From CAYLSO01 sp964386525 (lineage in GTDB: Bacteria; Eisenbacteria; RBG-16-71-46; DASYSL01): DNA of 7,887 nucleotides. The notes under the pieces were generated by a model. The model made no database searches. It saw nothing but the letters and a program-made list of their open reading frames with translations, and was not told where the DNA came from. Shown piece after piece: positions 1 through 7,887 of the stretch (the first letter of the stretch is position 1; the number at the start of each line of letters is the position of its first letter). Position numbers and translations under genes: made by a program. Location of the stretch: NCBI GenBank assembly GCA_964386525.1, contig CAYLSO010000024.1, forward strand, positions 1 to 7,887. Direction: 5' to 3'.

Positions 1-780
1 GAGTCCCTCGACCTGGGAGCGGCCGTTGTCGCTCGGCGGGGCCGAGCCGGCCGCGTGCGCGGCGGGCGGGAAGCTCGAGACCCCACCGCCGGGCGGCGCG
101 GCGTCGGGACCGCCGGGCCCGCCGCCGCGCGGCAGCGGCTCGCCGGCCACCACGGTCTCGGCCTCATGCGCGGTGAGCGTCCGGACGCCGGGGTGCATGG
201 CCTCGGCGCGTTCGACGAGGCGCGTCGCCTCCTCGGCCTCGCCGCGGCGCTCGCGGGCCTGGGCGCCCTTCAGAAGCGCCTGGGCGCCCTTGAGCGATTC
301 GCCCTCGAGACTCCACACCTCTCCCAGTCGGTCCCAGTGCTGAGGATCGTCGGGCGAGAGGTCGGCGGCGCGCTCGAGCGCGCCGACGGCGGCGCGACGG
401 TCGCCGTTGGCGAGGCAGAAATCCGCGTACTGGACGAAGTGGACCGTGGCTTCGGAGGCGAGGCCGTCCTGGGCGTAGAGATCGCCCAGATAGCGCGTGG
501 TCTCGGCGGTCTCGAGGCCGAGGCGCAGCATCTTCTTACACACCGCGATGGCGTTCTTGACCAGCCCGGTGCGCTCGTACGACTGGGCGGCCTCCCGATA
601 ACGCCGGCCCGCGTCGTCCCGCTGTCCCTTCTTGAACAGCAGGTCGCCGAGCGTGACGAACACGTAGGGGTCCGTCTCCTCGGCTTCGAGCAGCCGTTCA
701 TATTCGGCTACCGCGCCCTCTAGGTCGCCGGCCTGCAGCTTCTTCTGGGCGCGCCGCTTGATTTCGAGAGCTTTCTCCAA
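1..780 (-). CDS. TPR-repeat protein, 3' end cut by window edge
   Basis: The reading frame is open for 260 codons from a TTG at 778-780 to the window edge, so the C-terminus is missing. TTG is chosen because GAAGGG lies 7 nt upstream and there is no early in-frame ATG or GTG; the first in-frame ATG is codon 84. Residues about 1-200 form helix pairs of tetratricopeptide type, with typical turns such as AGDLEGAVAEYERLL (17-31), a GDLLFKKGQRDDAGRRYREA segment (45-64) and DDPQHWDRLGEVW (144-156). From about 212 the chain becomes a Gly/Pro/Ala-rich linker, suggesting a second domain beyond the edge. No signal peptide or membrane segment is visible, so a cytoplasmic scaffold or protein-interaction role is likely; the partner is unknown. 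It starts 17 nt after the ftcD stop and could be the last gene of the hut transcript, but nothing ties it to histidine metabolism. Confidence 0.8.
   Translation of the reverse strand, partial: MEKALEIKRRAQKKLQAGDLEGAVAEYERLLEAEETDPYVFVTLGDLLFKKGQRDDAGRRYREAAQSYERTGLVKNAIAVCKKMLRLGLETAETTRYLGDLYAQDGLASEATVHFVQYADFCLANGDRRAAVGALERAADLSPDDPQHWDRLGEVWSLEGESLKGAQALLKGAQARERRGEAEEATRLVERAEAMHPGVRTLTAHEAETVVAGEPLPRGGGPGGPDAAPPGGGVSSFPPAAHAAGSAPPSDNGRSQVEGL
257..291. repeat. 14-bp direct repeat inside the TPR gene
   Basis: The 14-mer gcctgggcgccctt occurs at 257-270 and again at 278-291, 21 nt apart, so the repeat keeps the reading frame. It encodes KGAQA twice at seven-residue spacing (LKGAQALLKGAQA, residues 163-175) within a predicted helix. 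It looks like a small in-frame duplication, or simply helix-repeat codon similarity, not a mobile or regulatory element. Confidence 0.6.
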
Positions 781-797
781 CCCAGAGCCCTTCGCCG

Positions 798-2336
798 TTA
801 GGCGTTCGCGGAAAGGCGGGCGGCGACGGCCGCCGAGGCAGCATCGGCGGTCGTCGCCAGGCGCCGGGCCACGGCCCGCGCCTCGTTCTCCACGGACGTC
901 TTATCGGCAGAGGACTCGAGGGACTGTAGGTTGATTTGCACGTTCAACAGCGCGGCCTCCCCGGCCGCCCGGGCCAGCCAGGCGGCGGAACCTGCGTCGG
1001 TGACTGCATTTGGGTTGCCATTGCGGGCCGCAACGCCCGCCAGATCCGCCACTTCGGCCGCCAGGTGCGCGGTGGCCAGCGGCACGCGTGCCGCCTCCAG
1101 GGTGGCCCGCTGCAGCGCCACCGCCCGCGCCTGCTCCTCGGCCGGCGTCGCCTTCGGCAGCCTTCCTGCGGCCAGCACCGCCTCGAACGCCTCGCTGTCG
1201 CGGCGCATCAGCGCGGTCAGCTGCGGGCGCGCGTCCCGCGCCCGTGCGCGCAGCTCCTGCATCTCCGCCTCCACGGCGGCGTACTTCTTCTTGCCGATGG
1301 TGAGCCCGGCGACCATCTGCACGAGCGCCGCCGCCAGCGCCCCGGCCAGCGCGGCGACCGTGCCGCCGCCCGGCGTGGGCGTGTTCTCCGCGACGCGGTC
1401 GAGGAAATCGCCGACGCTCGTGCCGGCCCCCGCCGCGGGGCGACGCAGCCGCAGCTCGAGCACCTGGTCGCGCCGGAACCCCTCGAGGCGCAGCCCGTGC
1501 ACGGCGCAGTCGAGCAGCGCCGCCTGCGGCACCAGCCCCACCACCTCGCAGCCGGTCACGTAGGTGCCGTGCCGGCGCGCCTCGTGCTCGATGAGCGCCA
1601 GGGCGCGGTGGATCGGCGTCCCCTCGAAGTTCACCAGGTTCATCGAGACCTGCGCCTGGCGCCCGTCGCGGATCGCGAAGCCCAGCGCCTTGACGTAGCG
1701 CAGCCCGCCGTCGCCGAAGCGGATGGCCTTGGCGATGGCCTTGGCCACGGTCACGTCCGAGGTCGCCAGATTGGCGTTGAAGGCCACCAGCGGCCGGCGC
1801 GCCCCCACCGCCACCGCGCCGGCGCTCGGGTGGATGCGGTGCGGCCCGAAGTCCGGAGCCCGGGCCGGATCCCGGCCGATCAGCTCGGCCAGGCCTTCGA
1901 ACTCGCCGCGCCGCACCTCCGCCAGGTTCTCGCGGTCGGGCCGCGCCGCCGCCGCCTCGTAGAGGAACACCGGGATCTCCAGCTCCTCGCCGATGCGCTT
2001 GCCGAGCGCCCGCGCGAGCTCCGCGCACTCGTCGAGCGTGACCCCCTCGACCGGCACGAACGGGATGACGTCCACCGCCCCCATGCGCGGGTGCTGCCCC
2101 TTGTGCGCGCGCAGGTCGATGCGCTCGCGCGCCAGCGCCGCCACCCGGAAGGCAGCCTCGGCCGCGGCCTCCGGCTCGCCGGCGAAGGTGAGCACGCAGC
2201 GGTGGTGGTCGGCGTCCATCTCGACGTCGAGGATGGTGACGCCGGGCACCGCCTCGGCGGCCGCCGCCAGGGCGTCGACCACCGCCCGGTCGCGGCCTTC
2301 GCTGAAATTCGGGACGCACTCCACCAAGCGGGCCAT
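798..2336 (-). CDS. ftcD: Bifunctional glutamate formimidoyltransferase / formimidoyl-THF cyclodeaminase
   Basis: This is the last step of folate-dependent histidine degradation. The formimino group of formiminoglutamate passes to tetrahydrofolate, which is then cyclised to 5,10-methenyl-THF with release of ammonia. The protein has 512 residues, close to the 541 of the animal fusion enzyme. Residues about 1-300 are the transferase: it opens with LVECVPNFSEGRD, and the AHKGQHPRMGAVD motif places a histidine at 82, the number of the catalytic His in the pig enzyme. Residues about 305-512 are the cyclodeaminase, with the PTPGGG motif (320-325), TIGKKKY (346-352) and NPNAVTDAG (441-449). ATG at 2336 is preferred over an in-frame ATG at 2351 because a strong ribosome site falls between them and family members begin MxxLVECVPNFSEG. 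It follows hutH by 60 bp. No frameshift or missing motif is seen. Confidence 0.96.
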   Translation of the reverse strand: MARLVECVPNFSEGRDRAVVDALAAAAEAVPGVTILDVEMDADHHRCVLTFAGEPEAAAEAAFRVAALARERIDLRAHKGQHPRMGAVDVIPFVPVEGVTLDECAELARALGKRIGEELEIPVFLYEAAAARPDRENLAEVRRGEFEGLAELIGRDPARAPDFGPHRIHPSAGAVAVGARRPLVAFNANLATSDVTVAKAIAKAIRFGDGGLRYVKALGFAIRDGRQAQVSMNLVNFEGTPIHRALALIEHEARRHGTYVTGCEVVGLVPQAALLDCAVHGLRLEGFRRDQVLELRLRRPAAGAGTSVGDFLDRVAENTPTPGGGTVAALAGALAAALVQMVAGLTIGKKKYAAVEAEMQELRARARDARPQLTALMRRDSEAFEAVLAAGRLPKATPAEEQARAVALQRATLEAARVPLATAHLAAEVADLAGVAARNGNPNAVTDAGSAAWLARAAGEAALLNVQINLQSLESSADKTSVENEARAVARRLATTADAASAAVAARLSANA

Positions 2337-2340
2337 CCGC

Positions 2341-2349
2341 CCCTCCCTC
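2341..2349 (-). promoter_or_regulatory. Ribosome binding site of ftcD
   Basis: On the minus strand GAGGGAGGG ends 4 nt before the ATG at 2336; its GGAGG core is 5 nt away. It sits downstream of the alternative ATG at 2351, so it supports 2336 as the true start. Confidence 0.7.
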
Positions 2350-2371
2350 ATCCGGATCGTCGTGGGTCGCC

Positions 2372-2391
2372 CGCCGCGCCCCCGCGCGGCG
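2372..2391 (-). other. GC-only hairpin between hutH and ftcD
   Basis: The arms cgccgcgc (2372-2379) and gcgcggcg (2384-2391) are perfect 8-bp complements around a four-base loop, 5 bp after the hutH stop. No run of T follows on the minus strand, so it lacks the hallmark of an intrinsic terminator. If real, it could protect or process the mRNA between the two genes. In DNA this GC-rich, a chance origin is quite possible. Confidence 0.4.
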
Positions 2392-2396
2392 CGCCG

Positions 2397-3929
2397 CTAC
2401 CAGGAACTCCCCAGCTCCCCGATCTCCGCCTCCACCGCCTCCAGCAGGACGCAGCGCTCCACCGCCGCCGCCATCTCGTTGTGGTCCGGGAACAGCGGCC
2501 GGTCCTCGTCGAGGTGCGCGACGACGCGACGCACGGCGGCCTGCGCGGCCTGCGTGCCCTTGCCCCGCGTGTAGTCGCGGAAGTCGAGGGCCTGCGCGGC
2601 GCCGATCGCCTCGATGGCCAGCACCGCCTGCGCGTTCTTGAGGATCTGCCGCGTCTTGAGCGCCCCGTTCATGCCCATGCTGACGAAGTCCTCCTGGTCG
2701 GCGGCCGCCGGGATGGACTGGATGCACGAGGGCATGCTGAGGATGCGCTGCTCGACGATGAGCATGTCGGCCGTGTACTGGCTGAGCATCAGCCCCGAGA
2801 ACATCCCGGCCCCCTTGGTGAGGAAGGCGGGCAGGCCGACGCTCAGCGCCGGATTGAGCAGGCGGTTCAGGCGGCGCTCGGAGAGCACCGAGACCATGGT
2901 GATCGCGGCCCCCAGCATGTCGAGCGGCAGGCTGACCGGCGTGCCCTGGAAGTTGGCGCCGGTGAGGACGCGATCCTCCTCGGCCACGAACACCGGGTTG
3001 TCGGCCACCCCGTTGAGTTCGATCTCCACCTGGCGGCGCGCCCAGGCCAGCGCGTCGCGCAGCGCGCCGATCACCTGCGGCGTCGAGCGCATCGAGTAGG
3101 CGTCCTGCACCTTGACCTTCACCTTGCCGGTGAGCAGGTCGGAGCCGGCCATGACCCGCGCCAGGTTGCGGGCGCAGGCGATCGCCCCGGGGAAGCCGCG
3201 CAGCTCGAGCAGCTTCGAGGTGTACGGCTTCATGTTGGCCTTGAGCGCCTCCAGCGTCATGGCGGCGACGATCTCCGCCTGCTTGACCCAGCGCTCGGCG
3301 TCGTACAGCTGCATGGCGGCCATGCCGGTGATGACGTTGGAGCCGTTGATGGCGGCCAGGCCGTCGCGCGCCATGAGGCCCGGGACGGGGATGCCGGCCT
3401 GCTGCATGGCGGCCCCCGTCGCCATGCGCTCGCCGCCGTAGAAGCACTCGCCCTCGCCCATCAGGCTGAGGGCGATCTGGCTCATCGGCGCCAGGTCGCC
3501 GCAGGCCCCCACGCTGCCCTTCTCGCAGACCACCGGCGTGATGCCGGCGTTGAGCAGCGCCACGAAGGTCTGGGGGATCTCCTCGCGGCAGCCCGAGTAG
3601 CCCTTGGCGTGCAGGATCACGCGCCCCAGCATGGCGGCCCGCACGGTCTCGGCCGGGAACGGGTCGCCGTAACCGGCGGCGTGGTTGTAGATCAGGTAGC
3701 GCTGGAACTGAGCCACCTGCTCGTCGCTGAGGACGACCTCGGACAGCTCGCCGATGCCGGTGTTGATGCCGTACATGATCTCGCGCGCGGCGATCTTCCG
3801 CTCGAGCATGGCGCGGCAGCGCCGGATGGCGGCGATCGCCTCGTCGCCCAGCTGCACGGTCTCGCCGTGGCGCGCCACGGCGACGACGTCCTCGATGCGC
3901 AGGGTCTTGCCGTCCAGGATCTTGGTCAT
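2397..3929 (-). CDS. hutH: Histidine ammonia-lyase family protein with Ala-Cys-Gly MIO triad
   Basis: The expected reaction is non-oxidative deamination of L-histidine to urocanate and ammonia, the first pathway step. The protein has 510 residues, as is usual for the family. Equivalents of the Pseudomonas putida catalytic residues are visible: Tyr53 (in MYGINTGIG), His83 (NHAAG), Asn195 (AINGS), Tyr278 and Arg281 (DAYSMRSTPQV), Phe327 (NFQG) and Glu413 (QEDF). The self-cyclising triad that makes the MIO cofactor reads Ala142-Cys143-Gly144 (GSVGACGDLAPMS), where most homologues have Ala-Ser-Gly. Two other positions depart from the classic enzyme: NH for SH at 82-83 and QEDF for QEDH at 412-415. 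These suggest a divergent clade, so activity on another amino acid, or aminomutase activity, cannot be excluded; the operon argues for histidine. ATG at 3929 gives the standard MTKxLDG-type start, with only a poor ribosome site (GGGGG 10 nt upstream). Confidence 0.93.
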   Translation of the reverse strand: MTKILDGKTLRIEDVVAVARHGETVQLGDEAIAAIRRCRAMLERKIAAREIMYGINTGIGELSEVVLSDEQVAQFQRYLIYNHAAGYGDPFPAETVRAAMLGRVILHAKGYSGCREEIPQTFVALLNAGITPVVCEKGSVGACGDLAPMSQIALSLMGEGECFYGGERMATGAAMQQAGIPVPGLMARDGLAAINGSNVITGMAAMQLYDAERWVKQAEIVAAMTLEALKANMKPYTSKLLELRGFPGAIACARNLARVMAGSDLLTGKVKVKVQDAYSMRSTPQVIGALRDALAWARRQVEIELNGVADNPVFVAEEDRVLTGANFQGTPVSLPLDMLGAAITMVSVLSERRLNRLLNPALSVGLPAFLTKGAGMFSGLMLSQYTADMLIVEQRILSMPSCIQSIPAAADQEDFVSMGMNGALKTRQILKNAQAVLAIEAIGAAQALDFRDYTRGKGTQAAQAAVRRVVAHLDEDRPLFPDHNEMAAAVERCVLLEAVEAEIGELGSSW

Positions 3930-4065
3930 GTCGTCGGAGCCCCCGAAAGCTGCGGCCGGGGCGGGCGCGGTTGTGGGCCGGCGGCGGGCGCCCGCGGTCG
4001 ATTCGGGGGCAAGGTAACAGCGGCGCGGGCGGCGCGCAATCGGGGGCCGCCGGCCGCGGCGCGGC
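3930..4065 (-). other. 136-bp gap between the ZIP gene and hutH
   Basis: This is the longest non-coding interval in the window. It is extremely GC-rich and contains the perfect 12-bp palindrome gcgggcgcccgc (3984-3995) and a weak promoter candidate (4011-4039). There is no T-run to make a terminator. It may separate hutH-ftcD into its own transcription unit, or just form a long leader in a continuous operon. Confidence 0.5.
4011..4039 (-). promoter_or_regulatory. Weak candidate promoter for hutH
   Basis: On the minus strand, TTGCGC (4039-4034) and TACCTT (4016-4011) are separated by exactly 17 bp. Each matches the sigma-70 consensus at only three of six positions, but it is the only relatively AT-containing stretch in the gap and lies about 80 bp before the hutH ATG. 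This is inference from spacing alone. Confidence 0.25.
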
Positions 4066-4881
4066 TTACTTGAGAGCCACGTCGAGCAACATCATGACGG
4101 CGAAGCCGAGCATCGCGCCGAGCGTGGCGATGTGCGTGTTCCGCCCGAGCTGCGATTCCGGGATGACCTCTTCGACGACCACGTAGATCATGGCGCCGGC
4201 GGCGAAGGACAGGGCGTAAGGCAGGAGCGGCTTGACCAGCAGGACCGCACCGGCGCCCGCCACGGCGGCGATCGGCTCGACGACGCCGGAGAGCTGCCCG
4301 TACCAGAAGCTCCGCCAGCGGCTCATCCCTTCGCGGCGCAGGGGCACGGCGACGGCGGTGCCCTCCGGAAAATCCTGTATGCCGATGCCGAGGGTAAGCG
4401 CCATGGCGCCGGCCAGCGTGGTAACGGCCGCACCCGCCCCGGCCGCGCCGAAGGCCACCCCCACCGCCAGGCCCTCCGGGATGTTGTGCAGGGTCATGGC
4501 CATCACCAGCAGGATGGTGCCGCGCCAGCTCGTCTTGATGCCCTCGGCCTCCTCGATGGGGAAGCCCAGATGGAGGTGCGGCAGCGTCTTGTCGAGGCCC
4601 CACAGGAAGGCCCCGCCGAGCAGGAAGCCGCTCACCGCCGGGATCCAGCCGGGAGTGCCGGCCGCCTCCGCCATGACGATGGCCGGGTCGAGCAGCGACC
4701 AGAAGCTGGCGGCGATCATGACCCCGGCGGCAAAGCCCAGCATGCCGTCGAGGGCCTTGCGGTTGACATCCTTCCAGAAGAGGACGACCGCCGCCCCGAG
4801 CGCGGTGATCAGCCAGGTGAAGCAGCCGCCGAGGAAGGCCTGCAGGACGGGGCTCTGCTGCGCGAACCAGTCGGCGATCAC
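4066..4881 (-). CDS. ZIP family (GufA-like) divalent metal transporter
   Basis: A 271-residue, multi-pass inner-membrane protein that should import Zn2+ or another divalent metal into the cytoplasm. The diagnostic ZIP motifs are HNIPEG (132-137) and QDFPEG (169-174), the two helices that form the binuclear metal site, followed by YGQLSGVVEPIA (194-205) and a VEEVIPES segment (236-243). A His-containing loop, PHLHLG (101-106), precedes the first motif. About eight hydrophobic segments are apparent, as in the family. GTG at 4881 is the start: it overlaps the hutI stop as GTGA and has GGAGGAGGG just upstream. The frame runs on further upstream, but that part is off-frame sequence within hutI. 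Its place between hutI and hutH suggests it serves the pathway, perhaps supplying metal to HutI. Metal specificity cannot be read from sequence. Confidence 0.93.
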   Translation of the reverse strand: MIADWFAQQSPVLQAFLGGCFTWLITALGAAVVLFWKDVNRKALDGMLGFAAGVMIAASFWSLLDPAIVMAEAAGTPGWIPAVSGFLLGGAFLWGLDKTLPHLHLGFPIEEAEGIKTSWRGTILLVMAMTLHNIPEGLAVGVAFGAAGAGAAVTTLAGAMALTLGIGIQDFPEGTAVAVPLRREGMSRWRSFWYGQLSGVVEPIAAVAGAGAVLLVKPLLPYALSFAAGAMIYVVVEEVIPESQLGRNTHIATLGAMLGFAVMMLLDVALK

Positions 4882-6208
4882 TCGCCCTCCTCCGTGAGGC
4901 TCCAGGGCACGGGCCCCTGCTCCCGCACCCTGCCCCCCGCGATCACTTTCCGCGGCCGGTGCGCGTCGAGCAGGTAGGCGACGTCGCGCGCGCGCGGCAC
5001 CTCCCAGACGCACAGCTCCGCCCGGTAGCCCGCCGCCACCCGCCCGTGGCTGCGGCCGCGTCCCAGGCTCGCCGCCGCGTTGGCCGTGAAGGCGGTCCAC
5101 GCCGCCTCCGGCGAGAGGCCGAAGAGCCGACACGCCAGCCCGAGGCACAGCGCCGGCGACGCCACCGTCGAGGTGCCCGGATTGAAGTCGGTGGCCAAGG
5201 CGATCGGCACGCCGGCCGCGAGCAGGGCGGCCGTGGGCGGCCGCGCGCCGCCGCGCCCGTCCACGGTCAGCGCCGCCCCGGGCAAGAGCACCGCCACCGT
5301 GCCCGCCTCCGCCAGCGCCTGCGCGTCGGCCGCCGTGGCGCGCTCCAGGTGCTCGGCGGTCGCCGCGCCGAGCCGCGCCGCCAGCCGCGCCCCGCCCCCG
5401 TGGGTCAGCTGGTCGGCGTGGATCCGGATCCCCAGCCCGAGATCGCGCGCCCGCCGCAGGTACGGCTCCACCTCCTCCGCCGTGAACGCCCCCTCTTCCA
5501 CGAAGGCGTCCACGAACTGCGCCAGGCTCTGCTCGTGCGCGGTCCGCGCCACCGGCCACGCGACCTCGTCGAGGTAGGCCGGCGCGCGGGCCGCGTATCC
5601 GGGCGGCAGGGCGTGCGCGGCCAGCACCGTGGTCACGACCTCGACGGGGTGCCCGGCGGCCGCCGCGCGCGTCAGGCGCAGCAGTCGGAGCTCGTCCTCG
5701 ACGGTCAGTCCGTAGCCGCTCTTCGCCTCGAGCAGAGTCACGCCGTTGTGCAGGCAGCGGTCCAGCCGGCCGCGGATCAGCGCCTTCAGCTCGGCGTCGG
5801 GAGTCTTCCGTGTCTGCTCGACGGTGCGCGAGATGCCGCGGCCCGGCGCCGCCGGCAGCGGCCGCCCCGCGACCCGCGCCGCGAACTCCTCGCCGCGCCA
5901 GCCGCCGAACGCCAGGTGGGTGTGCGGGTCGCAGAACGAGGGCGTGACCGCCCCGCCTCCGGCGTCGAGTGTTTCCCGCGGCCGCCAGCGACGCTCGAGC
6001 TCCGCGCCGGGCCCGACCGCGACGATCCGGTCGCCCACGATGGCCACGGCGCCGCCGGGGATGACGACCGGCGTCTCCTGCAGCGCGCCCCCCACCGCCC
6101 CGGCCGTGAGCCCCGCGGCGCCGTCGGCCGGCGCCGCGGCCGGCGACCAGACCTCCCCGGCGCCGACGATGAGCAGATCGCAGTCGCCCGGCGCGCCCGT
6201 CACCGGGC

Positions 6209-6212
<4 letters not shown>
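4878..6212 (-). CDS. hutI: Imidazolonepropionase
   Basis: Hydrolyses 4-imidazolone-5-propionate to N-formimino-L-glutamate, the third pathway step, in the cytoplasm. It is an amidohydrolase-superfamily TIM barrel. The metal ligands known from the Bacillus subtilis enzyme are all present: His97 and His99 (CDPHTHLAFGG), His265 (IRIHADQL) and Asp342 (LATDFNPGTS). Other signatures are EAKSGYGL (162-169), AAHALPPGY (198-206) and EHLE (287-290). The length of 444 residues exceeds the usual 405-415 because of an Ala/Gly/Pro-rich stretch at about 23-53, between the first beta strand (DLLIVGAGEVW) and the strand AVAIVGDRIVAVG. GTG at 6212 is chosen because it overlaps the hutU stop as GTGA; there is no clear Shine-Dalgarno site, so translation probably depends on ribosomes finishing hutU. 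Upstream extension of the frame lies inside hutU and is not protein-like. Confidence 0.96.
4885..4893 (-). promoter_or_regulatory. Ribosome binding site of the ZIP gene
   Basis: GGAGGAGGG lies within the last codons of hutI, with its GGAGG core 7 nt before the GTG at 4881. It fixes the GTG as the start and contrasts with hutI, which has no comparable site. Confidence 0.75.

Positions 6213-7887
<1,675 letters not shown>

Noticed and set aside
270..701. A minus-strand ATG frame inside the TPR gene
   Set aside because: It is shifted relative to the TPR frame and yields a Ser/Arg/Pro-rich product typical of an off-frame translation.
55..723. A plus-strand frame opposite the TPR gene
   Set aside because: The minus frame gives clear TPR helices with normal composition. 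The plus frame mirrors it and has no recognisable domain.
2372..2391. Intrinsic terminator after hutH
   Set aside because: The hairpin is strong but no T-run follows it on the minus strand, and ftcD of the same pathway begins 60 bp later with a good ribosome site.
901..3447. An 848-codon open frame on the minus strand overlapping ftcD and hutH
   Set aside because: It is out of frame with both recognised proteins, spans their intergenic gap, and is a low-complexity Arg/Gly/Ala string.
936..4073. A 1045-codon open frame on the plus strand across ftcD, hutH and the gap
   Set aside because: It is antisense to two well-supported enzymes and crosses their boundaries. Its product is rich in Arg, Gly, His and Ala with no family motif. 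Long stop-free shadows are expected in DNA this GC-rich.

Overview
The window holds most of a histidine-degradation (hut) operon. Every gene reads on the minus strand, so transcription runs from high to low coordinates. The DNA is very GC-rich, roughly 70% by eye. Starts are GTG, GTG, ATG, ATG and TTG, and intergenic space is minimal. This fits a high-GC bacterium. The folate-dependent fusion enzyme and the style of the tetratricopeptide-repeat (TPR) protein at the left edge loosely suggest a deltaproteobacterial-like or candidate-phylum lineage (such as Eisenbacteria or Rokubacteria). This is an impression only; no rRNA or other marker is present.

Layout in order of transcription: hutU, urocanase (6209 to the right edge, 5' end missing); hutI, imidazolonepropionase (4878-6212); a ZIP/GufA-type metal transporter (4066-4881); a 136-bp gap with a weak promoter candidate; hutH, a histidine ammonia-lyase-family enzyme (2397-3929); a 60-bp gap with a GC hairpin; ftcD, a fused glutamate formimidoyltransferase/formimidoyl-THF cyclodeaminase (798-2336); and a TPR protein (780 to the left edge, 3' end missing). 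The hutU-hutI and hutI-ZIP junctions are both 4-base GTGA stop/start overlaps, a strong sign of co-translation.

Together the enzymes convert histidine to urocanate (HutH), imidazolonepropionate (HutU), formiminoglutamate (HutI), then glutamate plus 5,10-methenyl-THF and ammonia (FtcD). The pathway is therefore complete in the window and feeds one carbon to folate. It does not use the HutF/HutG (formylglutamate) or HutG formiminoglutamase branches. No hut regulator or histidine permease is visible.

I do not see an undescribed system. The points most worth checking are: (1) the HutH prosthetic-group triad reads Ala-Cys-Gly, not the usual Ala-Ser-Gly, with two further departures around the active site; (2) a metal transporter is translationally coupled to the metal-dependent HutI inside the operon; (3) HutI carries an Ala/Gly/Pro-rich insertion near its N-terminus.
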